Source: Actinostola sp. cb2023
Taxonomy: Eukaryota; Cnidaria; Anthozoa; Actiniaria; Actinostolidae
Length of the DNA stretch: 64,000 nt
Assembly: GCA_033675265.1 (NCBI GenBank)
Contig: JAUJYZ010001152.1
Span: 333,385-397,384, forward strand
Direction of reading: 5' to 3'
This document shows, in pieces, positions 1 to 11,385 of this stretch. The number at the start of each line of letters is the position of its first letter. Position 1 is the stretch's first letter. The notes under the pieces are model-generated. The model was not told the origin of the DNA and did not search any database. It saw only the letters and a program-made list of their open reading frames with translations. The position numbers and the translations under genes were made by a program.

Positions 1-685
1 CCACAATCATGAATACAGTTTGAAAAGGCATATACATTTCGATCGTTGAAGTCTTGCGTCCGATACTCAAACGTTTATTCATGCACTACCAACCAAAAAC
101 GGTGACTTTTAAAATATCGAAACTTCTCCGAAATCGGAACGAGTTTGAAATGGCATTATAAAATTGTAGACCGGGCATAAATAATATCGAAATTGAAGAG
201 CGAAAAAAAAAAGACCTGAAACCTGATCAATTGATAAAACTGGTTCCAAATACAAACCTGAAAAGATGGAGCCGCGAGTAAAACTTGGTGCTCTTTGACG
301 ACTGTTGTTTTGTTCAAATATGATAATAATATATTGACCGTGATGTTGTACTGGTATCCCAGGGTTTAAATCCAACAATCGATCGATCTCTCCTCGCATC
401 GATCATGATCAAAAAGTCATGTTAAAATCTTACTGTTTGATGGATTCATGTCCGGTTTGCCGTATTTTTTTACGTATTTTTTTTTACGCTCGCTCCGCGT
501 CAATATTGCTTGGATTTTATTGTGCTTAACACAAATACTAATTCAACTATTCTGCTTTTGGACGGTGTATTCAAAATTATCATTGTAAGCCGCGTTTGTG
601 AATGCCAGCTGATTTTCAACGACACTATTTTCACTAAAACTGCTGCCAAGCGTTATTCCCACGTGCGAATTTTTAAACGAGGTAA
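1..685. other. Geneless repeat-rich stretch
   Basis: No exon, RNA gene or long coding frame could be supported. The short frames present are not backed by splice sites, codon structure or any protein family I recognise. The stretch ends at the target-site copy of the element that follows. Confidence 0.5.
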
Positions 686-1761
686 GGGACTTGTCAGAAA
701 TTAGCAGGGGTGGAAGGGGATGTGGAAAATGGGGGAGGGTCATAACTTTTTGAGCCCCTGAAAAGGGGAGGGTCATGAAAAATCAGGCAGTGAAAATAAA
801 GGGGAGGGTCACATTAATTTACGCTCATGTGGGAGCATGAGCATTGTGTTTTAATATTATAGTATGACAGGAATAGCAAAACCATGTATATCAATGGACA
901 ATTGCCTTTGCAAAATGCTCAAAAATCGTTCAACACCGTCATTTTTGGTGGGTTATAGACCTTGAAAATATGCAAAAATGGCCCAAAATTACAATTCTCA
1001 ATGGATTTTAGCCCATGCAAAATATACAAAATGGCCCAAAATGATGATTTTCAAAGGACTACAGTCCATCCAATACAAGCATCAAGAGTTCCAGACTTCC
1101 GGTACGCGCGCAATGCATTGTGAGATTATTACAAAGGAAAAGTGAGCGCCAAGTGAGCAAAAACATAGCTTGGGCTCCCTGTGTCTAGAATTGGTGCTCA
1201 CTTTTCCTTTGTAATAATCTGAAAGTCTGGAACTCTTGATGCTTGTATATGCGCAAAAATGGCCTGATATGACAATTTTCATATATTATCGATCGTCTGG
1301 GGAGTCGGAGGTTTTGGGGGAGTTCACTTTGTATCACTCTAAGGCTCCCACGATTACTAAGGCTCCCACGATTACTAAGGCTCCCACGATTCGGCCACAA
1401 TATCAATTTTCTGTCAGTTTAAACTTGCTGGAAACTGCTCTCAAATGGCAGGAAATGCTATTTCAGAGACCTTCCAACTCAAACATTTTCGGGGGAGCAT
1501 GCCCCCGCACCCCCCTAGGACCTCGCCGCTCGTCATATTGCGGATCAGGTGTTATTAATAAGGTTCTTTCCAAAATCCTCCGAAAGGCGATAAATAATGA
1601 CAGGTCCCTTATTTGTGCAGGGGGAGGGGCATGATATTTTAGGCCAAGTCCTAGGGGAGGGTCAGGAAATTTCATTCCCATCGCTAGGGGAGGGTCACAT
1701 CATTTTCAACGCTCAATTTAAAATCTCCACCCCCCACCCCTGCTAATTTCTGACAAGTCCC
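686..1761. mobile_element. Harbinger-like non-autonomous element, 28 bp perfect TIRs, TAA target duplication
   Basis: The first and last 28 bases (686-713 and 1734-1761) are perfect inverted repeats starting GGGACTTGTCAGAAATTAGC. The element is flanked by TAA on both sides (683-685 and 1762-1764). A three-base TWA target duplication is the hallmark of PIF/Harbinger elements. No transposase frame is visible in the 1.08 kb, so it would be moved in trans. Inside are a second inverted repeat (about 1082-1243), three tandem copies of an 18 bp unit near 1342-1391, and runs of GGGGAGGGTCA. Confidence 0.7.
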
Positions 1762-1777
1762 TAAGAAGGAAGGTACG

Positions 1778-1877
1778 GAAGGAAATTGATCGAGCCGAAA
1801 TCACCAGTTCATATTTTTGGTGTCAATATTTGGACCTGCCGGTTGTTACGTGATTTCGGCTCGAACAATTTCCTTCT
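1778..1877. repeat. Short foldback repeat
   Basis: GGAAATTGATCGAGCCGAAATCAC on the left pairs, with a three-base difference, with GTGATTTCGGCTCGAACAATTTCC on the right around a loop of about 45 bases. It looks like a small MITE remnant beside the previous element. No target duplication was identified. Confidence 0.55.
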
Positions 1878-2023
1878 TACCTCGTCAGAACATTACTAGG
1901 GACCTTAAAAGGCCGTTCGAGAGATATAACTTAACATTTTTTATTTTACATTATTAAAATAATCGTTCTCGTGAGTATGAAAATGTTCTTACAAAAACAA
2001 ACAGTAAAAAAAAAATAAAAAAA

Positions 2024-2096
2024 TCTGTGTGGCGAGGAATCGAACCCGGATCCGTCAGCGTCAAACGCGCTGTGTTTTAGTGCGAGCCACGGAACC
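2024..2096 (-). other. tRNA-like sequence, probably tRNA-derived repeat or pseudogene
   Basis: Read on the minus strand there is a good B-box-like GGGTTCGATTCC and an upstream GTGGCTCGCAC resembling an A box, with a five-pair stem in the anticodon position. The acceptor ends do not pair well and position 33 is not T, so a working tRNA is unlikely. It may be the head of a SINE. Confidence 0.3.
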
Positions 2097-2466
2097 ATAG
2101 AAATTTCCACAACAATAGACAGTCCGTTCACAAGATTCTTGGTTTTCACATGACGTCATCAAAAAGCTAAAATCCAAACTATTCACCTCACAAAACTGTT
2201 TGTTGGATATGTTGTTTATATCGTTATAAGAAAATTCTTACCAAAATAATTTTGTAATTTAGATGTTTGGTTTTCGTTTTATTGCGAGTCAAATTCTGTC
2301 ACGCAATACAGTCACGCATTTTCACAAGCCATAGAAATAGGAAAATTCGTTTGAAATAATACGATTTTAACTTAGTAGATGATGGGTAACTTTATTTTGA
2401 TGAAAATAGCTATTGAAAAATTGAAGTATTCGCAATTAAACATGATTTTCAGTCTTCGTGATTTGG

Positions 2467-2507
2467 CCGCCATGTTGGTGTCCCTCGATGGGACACCAAC
2501 ATGGCGG
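2467..2507. repeat. Perfect 18 bp hairpin with 5-base loop
   Basis: CCGCCATGTTGGTGTCCC (2467-2484) is followed by TCGAT and then its exact reverse complement (2490-2507). An 18-pair perfect stem is strong enough to extrude as a cruciform or fold in RNA. Function unknown; it may be the two fused ends of a MITE. Confidence 0.8.
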
Positions 2508-3082
2508 ACCCATGCATTTTAACTAAATTATGAGCATAAGCGATCGCTCATATCTTCGTATCTAAAATTTCTTTTAGCTAAAACTTTGGTTTTAGCTGTT
2601 CTTTCAGCCTATGAAGGTTTTGTTCTATATAAGTCCTGGGAAAATTTTCGATGACGTAGGTGAAAGCCAAGAATACACTAGGTCATTTTGTCCTCCAAAT
2701 CAATAAGCGTGCACGATAGCCTAGTGGTGCGGGGCAGTTATTTAGTGGGACTAGGATCCGACTGTTCCCTCACTCTTTGATCACTAAGCTGATTGGTGTA
2801 ATGCCCGGATAGCGCGGATGAGGCAGAAATCTTCATCCTATACCGTAACATGCGGTGGCTCAGCATAATGACTGGGAGTATGGGCCTTTTTTGGCCAAAA
2901 ATTACTGCATTCATCACGAGTGAATCCTGCTACCAGGATCTTGTTTATCCTACATTACTAACGTGCTGATATTCTGTACACGAATTGGAACCAAGCAGAC
3001 AAGTTGTTGCCCTTTTTTTGGCTTGGGCTTCCTGTGCTAAACCCGCCTGATAAATTATTCACGTCGCAGGTATTACCAGATG

Positions 3083-3541
3083 GGTTGTAATACGTATTCC
3101 ATATATGGTAAAAGCGTGCAAGCGTATAGCGGCCCCTAACAAGCGAATAGCGGCCCCTAACAAGCGTATAGCGGCCCCTAACAAGCGAATAGCGCCCCCA
3201 ATTTGGTTAATAGAAATTTGCAATGCAAAATATGTTCAAAAGCTAGAAAAAATGCAGAGCTTGGCAGCGTAATCCCTCGTGGTCAAGTGCGTTAAAGCGG
3301 AGGGTTAGGTTTAGGGTTAGGGATGGGGCAGACTATAAAGTGATTAATTTGATGATTCGAGTTTCAGATTTAATATAAAGTTTTAAAAGGTTAAGAAGTT
3401 TAATTTTGATAATCGGATGAAATAAAATTCCAATCCGCTAGGAAATAAAAAAAGGGTCCGCCATTCGCTTGTTAAGTGCTTCTATTCGCTTGTTAGGGGC
3501 CGCTATACGCTCGTACCATATATGGAATACGTATTACAACC
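3083..3541. mobile_element. MITE with 28 bp perfect TIRs
   Basis: GGTTGTAATACGTATTCCAT begins the left end (3083-3110) and its perfect reverse complement closes the right end (3514-3541). Just inside are repeats of GCGTATAGCGGCCCCTAACA in opposite orientations. The sequence at 12255-12275 lacks the element and resembles the unoccupied locus. A copy of the right end survives at 13584, the left edge of duplication copy 2. There is no coding capacity. Confidence 0.75.
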
Positions 3542-3909
3542 ATTACAGTGCGTACAATACTTGACTGCAGGTGCTTCGTTTTATTAAGTTTTTTTGACGG
3601 CCTCTTTTAATCTTCGTTTATCGATCGTGGCGTTCTAAAAATATCTTTTTTATCTAGAATTATAATACTTCTAGGTTTATTGAACTACTGATAATGACAG
3701 CTGGGTATTTATTCGCCTTTTTACTTACTATATATATAGCTAGGTGTTTATTTCTATTTTTCTTCTTCTCCTTCTTATTTCTTGACGGATAAGTCTCTAT
3801 TTTCGTTGTCAATATTTTTACTTTGTTATTATTCTTTCTGTTATTGTTTCTAAACTTCTTTAATTCTTTTCTTTTTAAATTTAGTAAGTACTGTATATTC
3901 TAGTTTGTA

Positions 3910-4170
3910 TACACCTATTTCAAAAACGTTGGCATCTGAAATCTGAATCTGAATCTGAAATCTGAATCTGAAATCTGAATCTGTGACCTAAAAACACTCG
4001 TTGGCACACTATTCACCAACACAGGCCTTCGCCTAAAGGTCGTGTAGGCATATTCCAGTAATTACAAGATAGATCACAACTCATGCCCACAATAATAATA
4101 AGATTTCAGATTCAGATTTCAGATTCAGATTCAGATATTTCAGATGCCAACGTTTTTTGAAATAGGTGTA
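3910..4170. mobile_element. TA-target MITE, TACACCTATTTCAA family
   Basis: The 261 bp element starts TACACCTATTTCAAAAACGT and ends with the inverted counterpart, flanked by TA. The matching position in duplication copy 2 (about 13982-13990) is uninterrupted, so this is an insertion with an observed empty site. The interior is made of CTGAAAT/CTGAATC units in both orientations. The same ends occur at 43577-43864 and 54584-54872. TA target choice fits Tc1/mariner-type MITEs. Confidence 0.75.
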
Positions 4171-4897
4171 TATATTCTTGTCAGTAATTTGTTTGATCTT
4201 GTTCTGTTCTCGTCTCGGTTCTCAGTTCTTGTCGTTGTTGCAGTGTACTTCTCTAGATCAGTGTTTCTCTTCTTCTCTTCTCATCTTCGATTTTTATCTA
4301 CTTTTAATATTCTCATAATATCAGTTCTTCATTCGGCATACACGATACCGTGGCGACATACACTCAGATCGTTATTGTTTTTTATTAACTTTTCAACTAA
4401 TTCAACTAAAATCCTACTTTGATGAGTCAACAATAAGCACTGAATAAAGTTAACACGATTGTTTTCTAGTTCAATGAGTACATTTGGGAATACGACTTGT
4501 GACAGTTGAGTGCAAATACATTAAAACTCCTTGGAGAACGTATCCTTTGAGAAACTCTCAGCCCGTTGAGACTCAACTGAAGGCCTTCAGTATTTATTTC
4601 CTTTGATTGGTTTTCTTTTCTTTGCTGTCATTGTTTGCTTTTAATGTCGTTTTTCTTTGGTTTCTTTCTGCTTCTCCATCATTTCACCTATGTCTCTTCC
4701 TCGTGCTTTTCTTTCATTTAGTTTCTTTCATTTTTTTTCTTCGTTTTTCTTTTCTTTAATTGTTATTCTCTAATCAGGCAGCTTCTCGGGTTTTTTAAAA
4801 GCTTTTTCTCTTGCAAACCTATAAAAATACTGATTATTTCTGGTTTAAGGTTTAATCAAAGTTAGTTTTACAATAGCAACTTGGAAGTAGTAATGAC

Positions 4898-6826
4898 TGA
4901 CGAGCCGCACGCCTTGGATACGGACATAGGTGGGCATCTGAAATGCCCACCTCAAATTACTTTGAATAAGGAATATGTGGGTTTCATCTGTCATCGTATT
5001 TCTTTTCACAGTATGTTACGTTTGCTAGCAGGAGAATAAGTAGTGTTATTGTGTAGTATTTATTATCCTATGTCAAATTATTTCGGAATTCCACTTATAT
5101 TTAGCATGCTTTCGTCTATTTTCGTAATTACTAAGAGTTCCGATGAACCGGCAAATAAAATTGTTTGAGCCGTTTCGGGTCAAAGGTTGGGTGAGAATGA
5201 TATTCGCCATGTACAAATTGACGGGCAGCCAAACGGTATACAATGTACTGCACTGTAAACATCAGTACGGCATTGTGAGAAAGGTTGCTGAAGACATTCG
5301 GTTGAACAAAGTTTATTCTTCTCAATTGGACGCAAGTAAGATGTGGTATGCTCTAAATTCTTCTCTTTGCGGTTGTAAGCCAAATACATTTTGCATATCA
5401 TCGCTGAACACGGTGAACTCCAAGACGAGCTTTCCCTTTTGCCGCCATTTTCGTGGTTCAGTACTTCGACACTACATCGCGAAACGGTGTATCTTACCAC
5501 TGGTTTTGGCCTCCGAAACTGCTAAGAATGTTTATAATCTGTATCTCCTAAGTGCTTGCAACAGAATTTTGGGCGACTCCTGTGATTTTGTTGTAACAAA
5601 TATTTACTGAGCTGCTAAAGATTAATTAATGTTTATAATCTGTATTTCCTAAGTGCTTGCAACAGAATCGCTTGGGCGACTCGCCTGTGATTTTGTGAGA
5701 TACGTAACAATATTACTGAGCTGATACTAATAGATTAATTAATGTTTATAATATGTATTTCCTAAGTGCTTGCAACAGAATCGCTTGGGCGACTCGCCTG
5801 TGATTTTGTGAGATACGTAACAATATTTACTGAGCTGATACTAATAGATTAATTAATGTTTATAATATGTATTTCCTAAGTGCTTGCAACAGAATCGCTT
5901 GGGCGACTCGCCTGTGATTTTGTGAGATACGTAACAATATTTACTGAGCTGATACTAATAGATTAATTAATGTTTATAATATGTATCTCCTAAGTGCTTG
6001 CAACAGAATCGCTTGGGCGACTCGCCTAGCTGTGATTTTGTGAGATACGTAACAATATTTACTAGCTGATACTAATAGATTAATTAATGTTTATAATATG
6101 TATTTCCTAAGTGCTTGCAACAGAATCGCTTGGGTGACTTGCCTGCATGTGATTTTGTGAGATTTTGTAGCTATGCCAATGAGGCGAAAGAAATGTCATG
6201 CCAGGAGGGGTGGGGGTGGGGTGTATATTTTAAGCAAAACATTGGTAAGTCCCGTATATTAGCAATTACGGTATCGGTCATTTATTACAGTAGCTTTATT
6301 CTCATGAGCCGTCACGCAACGCTCTCTAGCCATGTATATTGTTTTTAAAACTGCTATGGTATCGTTTCCATAATCAATCCGGCAAATTGTAGCAAGATTC
6401 GTGGGTGTTTCGAAGAGCTTTTAGTTTGGTTTGAGTATTTAGTTTAAAATATAATAACTTTATCCAAAATACCAACATTATATACAGTAAATAATAAATG
6501 CAATTATTATTATTATTATGAAATACGGCATGTAAAAGATAATAACAATCCACATATATTAGGGATTTGAAATCGTGACATTCTCTGCATTATATATATG
6601 TTTTCCTTGGTCTATTTAAAAGCTCCTTCATATAAACTTCGTAGCCTGATAATTATCGGTGTCGAGTGTAGACGGGCCGGGGCTGTCAGTATCGGTGCCT
6701 GTTCTTCTGAACGATAACTACTGGATTAAAACTTGGAGGTGTTTTCAGTAATCAGATTAGCTGAAGCGTGCCTAACAACCAAGAAATCATGTGGTGTCCC
6801 TTTAAAAACGTTCTTGCGGCTCGTCA
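4898..6826. mobile_element. 1.93 kb copy-1-specific insertion with 11 bp TIRs
   Basis: Duplication copy 2 (about 14671) runs straight across this position, whereas copy 1 carries 1.93 kb. The inserted block begins TGACGAGCCGC (4898-4908) and ends with the exact reverse complement (6816-6826), as expected of a DNA transposon. No target duplication is clear. It holds a 114 bp tandem array (about 5519-6160) and a 155-codon frame (5143-5610) that I do not recognise and do not trust as a gene. A deletion in copy 2 is the alternative, but the terminal repeats argue for insertion. Confidence 0.6.
5519..6160. repeat. Tandem array, 114 bp unit, about 5-6 copies
   Basis: GATTAATTAATGTTTATAAT recurs at 5620, 5733, 5847, 5961 and 6078, giving spacings of 113, 114, 114 and 117 bases. 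Each unit contains CTTGCAACAGAATCGCTTGG and GACTCGCCTGTGATTTTGTG. The first unit is the most diverged. The array lies inside the copy-1-specific insertion. Confidence 0.85.
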
Positions 6827-7225
6827 AGATTCTTCATAAAAAATTAATCAAATCTCATTGGAAAAAAAAACAACAAGAGTGTCAAAGCTTCCCAGTACTG
6901 AGATTCAAAGAACTTCTAGATCTTTTTATACATGAAATGAAAATTGAACTGAGCAAAAACATAAACTAGTATGGCTTGGAAAGACATGAAAAGGCCAACG
7001 CATTGTCAATACAAAGATACCAGGTGTAACTCTCTTATAAGTACGACGGTCTCGAAGTACGCCGTCCACACTTGAGCAAATGAAGGCAGACCGACAACAC
7101 TGTTAATTAAACTGCAACATCAGGTAAGAGGCAAACGCTGAGTGTACAAGTTTTGATATACCGTATGACATTTAAAGTTAGCTCTTATCGCCTTGAAAAA
7201 AACCTTCACATTCATTTTTTGAAAT

Positions 7226-7335
7226 TTGATATTTTGAAATTTTGAAATTTGATATTTTGAAATTTGATATTTTGAAATTTGATATTTTGAAATTTGATAT
7301 TTTGAAATTTGATATTTTGAAATTTGATATATTTT
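7226..7335. repeat. 15 bp tandem repeat (GATATTTTGAAATTT)
   Basis: About seven units of GATATTTTGAAATTT. The paralogous array in duplication copy 2 (15063-15135) has about five units, so the copy number has changed since duplication. In one reading frame it produces a meaningless QISKY peptide repeat. Confidence 0.85.
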
Positions 7336-7542
7336 AAAATTATTTTGTCGAGTCACTGTAAACAAACTGTATGACAATCTTTCGTTCTTCGAGTTAAAAT
7401 ATTCACAATATTCACCCGACTTTAAGACTGCCCCAGAGAAAAATATTTGCATTAAAACTGCCATACAAACGTTTTTGACTCGCGTTTTTACCCGTCCACT
7501 GTTATGGAAAAACTTCGTTTCCGAAGCGTAAACTACAACTTA

Positions 7543-7889
7543 AGGTGCGGTAATACGAGCAACAAAATCGTGCAACTTGTCGTGCAACATTGTTCAGATT
7601 GTCGCGTTGCAAGTTGCAGAGTAATGTTTCTCGTATTACCACCGTTCGCGCAACTTGTCGCGCAACAAATTAAATTTTCGGTCATTTGTTGCAGGTTGCA
7701 AAACTTTGTTGCGTGAAGTAGAAAGAGCTTCTACTTTGCGCAACAAAGTTTTGCAACCCGCAACACGAAAATGTGTTGCGTGACAAGTTTCGCGAACGGT
7801 GATAATACGAGAAACATTGCTCTGCAACTTGCAATGCAACAATGTTTCGCGACAAGTTGCACGATTTTGTTGCCCGTATGACTGCACCT
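7543..7889. mobile_element. Harbinger-like MITE with TTA target duplication and observed empty site
   Basis: The 347 bp insertion starts AGGTGCGGTAATACGAGCAA and ends with the near-perfect inverted counterpart. It is flanked by TTA at 7540-7542 and 7890-7892. Duplication copy 2 has the intact unoccupied site with a single TTA at 15344-15346. A TTA duplication fits PIF/Harbinger. The interior is largely palindromic, built from GCAACAAAATCGTGCAACTT-type segments, with no transposase. Confidence 0.85.
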
Positions 7890-8659
7890 TTACGTTTGGA
7901 CGGAAGGCTGTTTTTCGGTGGCGTGGAATTCGTGTACGTGACCTTTGGCTTGATAAATTAACAGTGGCCAGAAAGATGAGAAAAATATGTCATTATACTA
8001 CTGAAGAATATAAACTGAGTAATTTGTCGATATATATCGCTTGGTAATAGTTCGTAAAGCAGCATGCAGGCCTCGTCAAGCGTACGTAAATAAAGCCCAG
8101 CAGGACTCGTAGAAAACCGGAGCCAAGACGAATTGGACCCGTGACCTCATGGAGTAGGAATCCTAACAAACTTCTTCATTACATATACAATTGTATTTAT
8201 ACTAAGATAATTTTCAAAATATCCATGTCAGTTTTCGTTCTCATCGATCGGTGAATTGTTAAGAGTATAATACTGATTTCACCACCTTTATAGATTCAGT
8301 TTCTTGTTTTATTTTTGCATGCTCAGTGTACTGAAAGTTTATCAGAAGCCAACAAATCAAGGTAATCCTATGACAGCAAGTCTATCTTTCATCTCTTTTT
8401 TACTTTTCATTTATTTTCTTTCAGCTTATTTTTTCATTTCTTCTGAAGATAATTCAATTATTATTTTTTGCATTTATGTTCTAATAATATTGATGAAAAA
8501 AAAATATCCATTCTGATTGGCTAAGAGTAGTGCATTTGAAAAGTAATTTTCTTGAATATCATACGATTTCTCATTCAATTTTGAAATAATTTGCACTCGT
8601 GTGTTTTTCAAAGAGCTCAAATTGCACTCGCCCTACGTAAGGGCTCATGACGGGCTCGT

Positions 8660-8706
8660 GCACTTTTGACTTTTGACTTTTGACTTTTGACTTTTGACTT
8701 TTGTAC
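8660..8706. repeat. TTTTGAC short tandem repeat
   Basis: Several units of ACTTTTG lie a short distance upstream of receptor copy 1. The paralogous array in copy 2 (about 16438-16540) is longer and includes TTTCGAC variants. The region may be transcribed as a 5' untranslated intron of the receptor gene. Confidence 0.75.
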
Positions 8707-8859
8707 TTTTCCAAATTGAACTCGTAACCGTATGATAACTCTTTTTCAATCCATTTTGAAGATATGTAAGTCTAAGAAATATTTATATTCTGCAGTATTT
8801 GTGATCAGCGGTTCAACTTCCAACAAGGACGCCATTTTTACCTTCTTTCTTTCTAGAAG

Positions 8860-10009
8860 ATGAACTTTACCATAAATTCAACCAACGTCAACATCACCAA
8901 TGCCACCTCCCCCAACGTAACACTAGGCATTCCACTAAACCCTCACTACCGAAGCCGAGTCACAATCATCGCCCAAGTCATCTCGCTCGCCATTCTCGGT
9001 GTCGTCATTGTGCTGAGTAACTTGGCCTCGATCTCCACTTTCATTAAGAACCAGTCCCTTCGTAAACGCTCCAACTACCTGATTATCAATCTTTCGGTGT
9101 CTGATTTTTTAATTGGAATCGTTGCCTTTATGGCGTGTCCGTTTTTCCTTGGCGAGCCATTTTCTCACACTGTGGAATTTAGATTCTCCTTAGAAATTAG
9201 CGATACATTCACAGGCGCAGTATCTCTGCTTTGCTTGACTCTCATTGCTGTAGAGCGGTTTCATGCCGTTGTTTACCCTTTCAGACATCGAACGCTTCGT
9301 TTTAAGCACTACGTTGTGTTCTGTCTGATACCCTGGTTGCTCGCTACGACAATTGTCGTTATCTTTATCGGGATGGATTTCCCGACACTTGGAGAAAGTC
9401 TACTTGATGTTTACACCTTTCTTCGTTTTTTTTACTCTTTTATTACTTGCACTAGTTGTTATGATAGTGTCATATGTTGGCATATGGCTGAGAAGCCGAC
9501 AGGCCAACCCTAGTGCGCAGAATCACAATCATGCCTTGCGTGACCAAAAACTCTCAGTCACGCTTTTTGCTGTCACGCTAGCATCGCTGTTGACTTGGCT
9601 TCCCATTCAATGCTTCTCTTACGCTTTGTATTTCTTTGATATCACTACATTGCCTCATTTCAATTACTTTTTCGCTATGAAGTTTCTTCAATTCAGTAAT
9701 TCAGGAATCAATTTCTTTATATATATTTTTCGGATGCGTGAATTTAAGGCGGAATTTCTGGCGCTGTTCCACTTCCGCCGGAAGCGAACCCGTTCCGAGA
9801 GGACGTCTTTCGAGAGGACTTCGAGGACAAGCACATTCAACTCGAGCAACAACACGATCTCCATTAGAGACCTCAGTCTGAATTTCAGTCGACAAAGATC
9901 CTACACCGTCAATGGTGGAAATGACGTCATAAACGAAACCGAGTGTAGCCTGGAAACTAGAACGAATCCAAGAAAAGGACGCGTGAACCAAGGACTAAGC
10001 GAAATGTGA
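8860..10009 (+). pseudogene. Rhodopsin-like (class A) GPCR, copy 1, frameshifted in TM5
   Basis: This is a close paralogue of the intact receptor at 16691-17836. The first frame (8860-9513) covers the N-terminal tail with clustered N-glycosylation sites, TM1 to TM4, the second extracellular loop and the start of TM5. The second frame resumes in TM5 and runs to the stop at 10009 with TM6, TM7 and the tail. The break is a T8 run at 9426-9433 where copy 2 has T4, a net +4 bases. It is either a disabled copy or a homopolymer error, since the downstream frame is otherwise open. A TC-rich 3' splice site (AG at 8855-8856) sits just before the ATG, suggesting a 5' untranslated intron. Substitutions include Thr for Met after TM3 and Glu for Gly in helix 8. 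Confidence 0.85.
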
Positions 10010-10099
10010 GCAAGTGGTTAAAGACACTGCTCTAATATTCTATGATAATATGAATGAACGATAAGTATCTGATGTAAATACTGTATAAATCAGAACAGA

Positions 10100-11385
10100 A
10101 GAATTAGAACTAATTCGTAGTCTCGATAGATTGGTTAGCATATCATCTCCGGTTCCCATCAATCCTTCTCCAATAGATTAATTAGTCGGGCTTCCTGTGG
10201 AAGACCCGACTCTAAAAATGAGATTCGTTCGTATTCTTCTTAGGCTTCAAATCGCAAACTGGGTTCTACAGCGCATGCGCCCTGTGCCGGCCGCTCAGAT
10301 AATTACCGAAGGCTCTGATCAACACGAGCCATTCTTCACAAACAAATATTGCTCAAAACAACTCAAATATCGCTCAAATAGTTAGATGATGAAATAATGG
10401 GGATCAAAGCAAAATGCGAGAAGTTAGAAGATAAATATGCTATCAAACACAAGATTGAAATCTAAACGAAGTCAAATGTCTTCTATACTTTGTACCGCTG
10501 TAATTGTGTGTTGTGGTAAGCTTATAACACTGATAGATCTTTATTTTGCTGAATTTTGAAATTGTTGTAAGTATAATAAAATCACTGATTTGAATGCCCA
10601 GAATCGGCAAAAATATTGTGCATGGTTGTTCGAGAGTCGCCATATTGGATCACGCTGCGATGTCTAGTTTTATATTTATATTTGTATTTGGTATGGATAA
10701 GCTTATATTTATGGCACCAAATAAACTATTGTCATTGTCATTTCTATGATTCGCTGAGTTTGTGAAATCGATTTTACAAAGAAAGCATGTTCTACCGAGT
10801 CATCCATAATCACCGAAGGCTCTAAACAACATGGTTTCTTCACAAACCTTGTTAGCAGTTGGAGCCGGGAAGGTTACAGCTAGTATGTCGTATTGTTTTC
10901 AAAATAACCACAATAATTCATAGAGATATGGATTTATTAATCCATTACTAGTACTGCAAAGGGTTTAGAGATCTTCAGAACTTAGAACGAATCGAAGTGA
11001 GTTGATGATACACGCATGCAGTGAAGAGAACAGTTGTGAGGTTTTCGGACACCGAGCCGAGGTACCTAAACCCATATTTACACTTCATCCAAACATTGTT
11101 TAATCACTCTGCGATGTCTAGTTTATGTATACGGTATTTGTATTTGTATGGATATATTTATGGTACCAAATAAACTATGTCATTGTCATTCATGATTCGC
11201 TGAGTTTGTGAAATCGCAGTACTGAAATTGCAAGGAAAGAAAGTTCTATCGAGCTCGAGTCACGCAACGACGAGCAACCAAACACTGTTTTAATCGCACT
11301 ATAAGATATCTATATTTAGTTCAAATAGGTTACATTTCATTTAGAAGCCCGACTTGACGCTAGAAGAGCGTCTAGTTAATTTAAT
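10100..11385. repeat. Dispersed repeat, copy 1
   Basis: Blocks such as TGTTGTGGTAAGCTTATAA, GCGATGTCTAGTTT, ACCAAATAAACTATTGTCAT and GAAGCCCGACTT recur in the same order at about 31905-32945. The segment around 10650-10760 is itself repeated near 11100-11260. No coding capacity was seen. The other copy carries an extra TTAA insertion, so this one shows the unoccupied site (around 11287-11296). Confidence 0.7.

Larger units (their letters stand above)
2970..10170 (+). repeat. Segmental duplication A, copy 1
   Basis: This block matches 13584-18003 (and partly 12165-13583) in the same orientation. Both carry the same receptor gene, the same GATATTTTGAAATTT array, the same TTTTGAC array and the same TC-rich leader. 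Copy 1 is longer because of insertions at 3083-3541, 3910-4170, 4898-6826 and 7543-7889. Outside those insertions the two copies are similar enough to align by eye over kilobases. Confidence 0.85.

Noticed and set aside
3300..3330. Telomere-like GGTTAGGTTTAGGGTTAGGG
   Set aside because: Only two or three degenerate units inside a MITE; not a telomeric tract.
5143..5610. 155-codon frame in the copy-1-specific insertion
   Set aside because: No recognisable domain, runs into the 114 bp tandem array, has an equally open frame on the other strand and no counterpart in copy 2. Kept only as a description of the insertion.
8304..8516. 70-codon frame upstream of receptor copy 1 (and 16087-16293)
   Set aside because: The two copies differ by indels that break the frame pattern; the stretch is better read as a UTR intron or upstream flank.
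9701..9991. 96-codon minus-strand frames within the receptor genes (also 17528-17818)
   Set aside because: Shadow frames opposite the receptor TM7 and tail; conserved only because the plus strand is.
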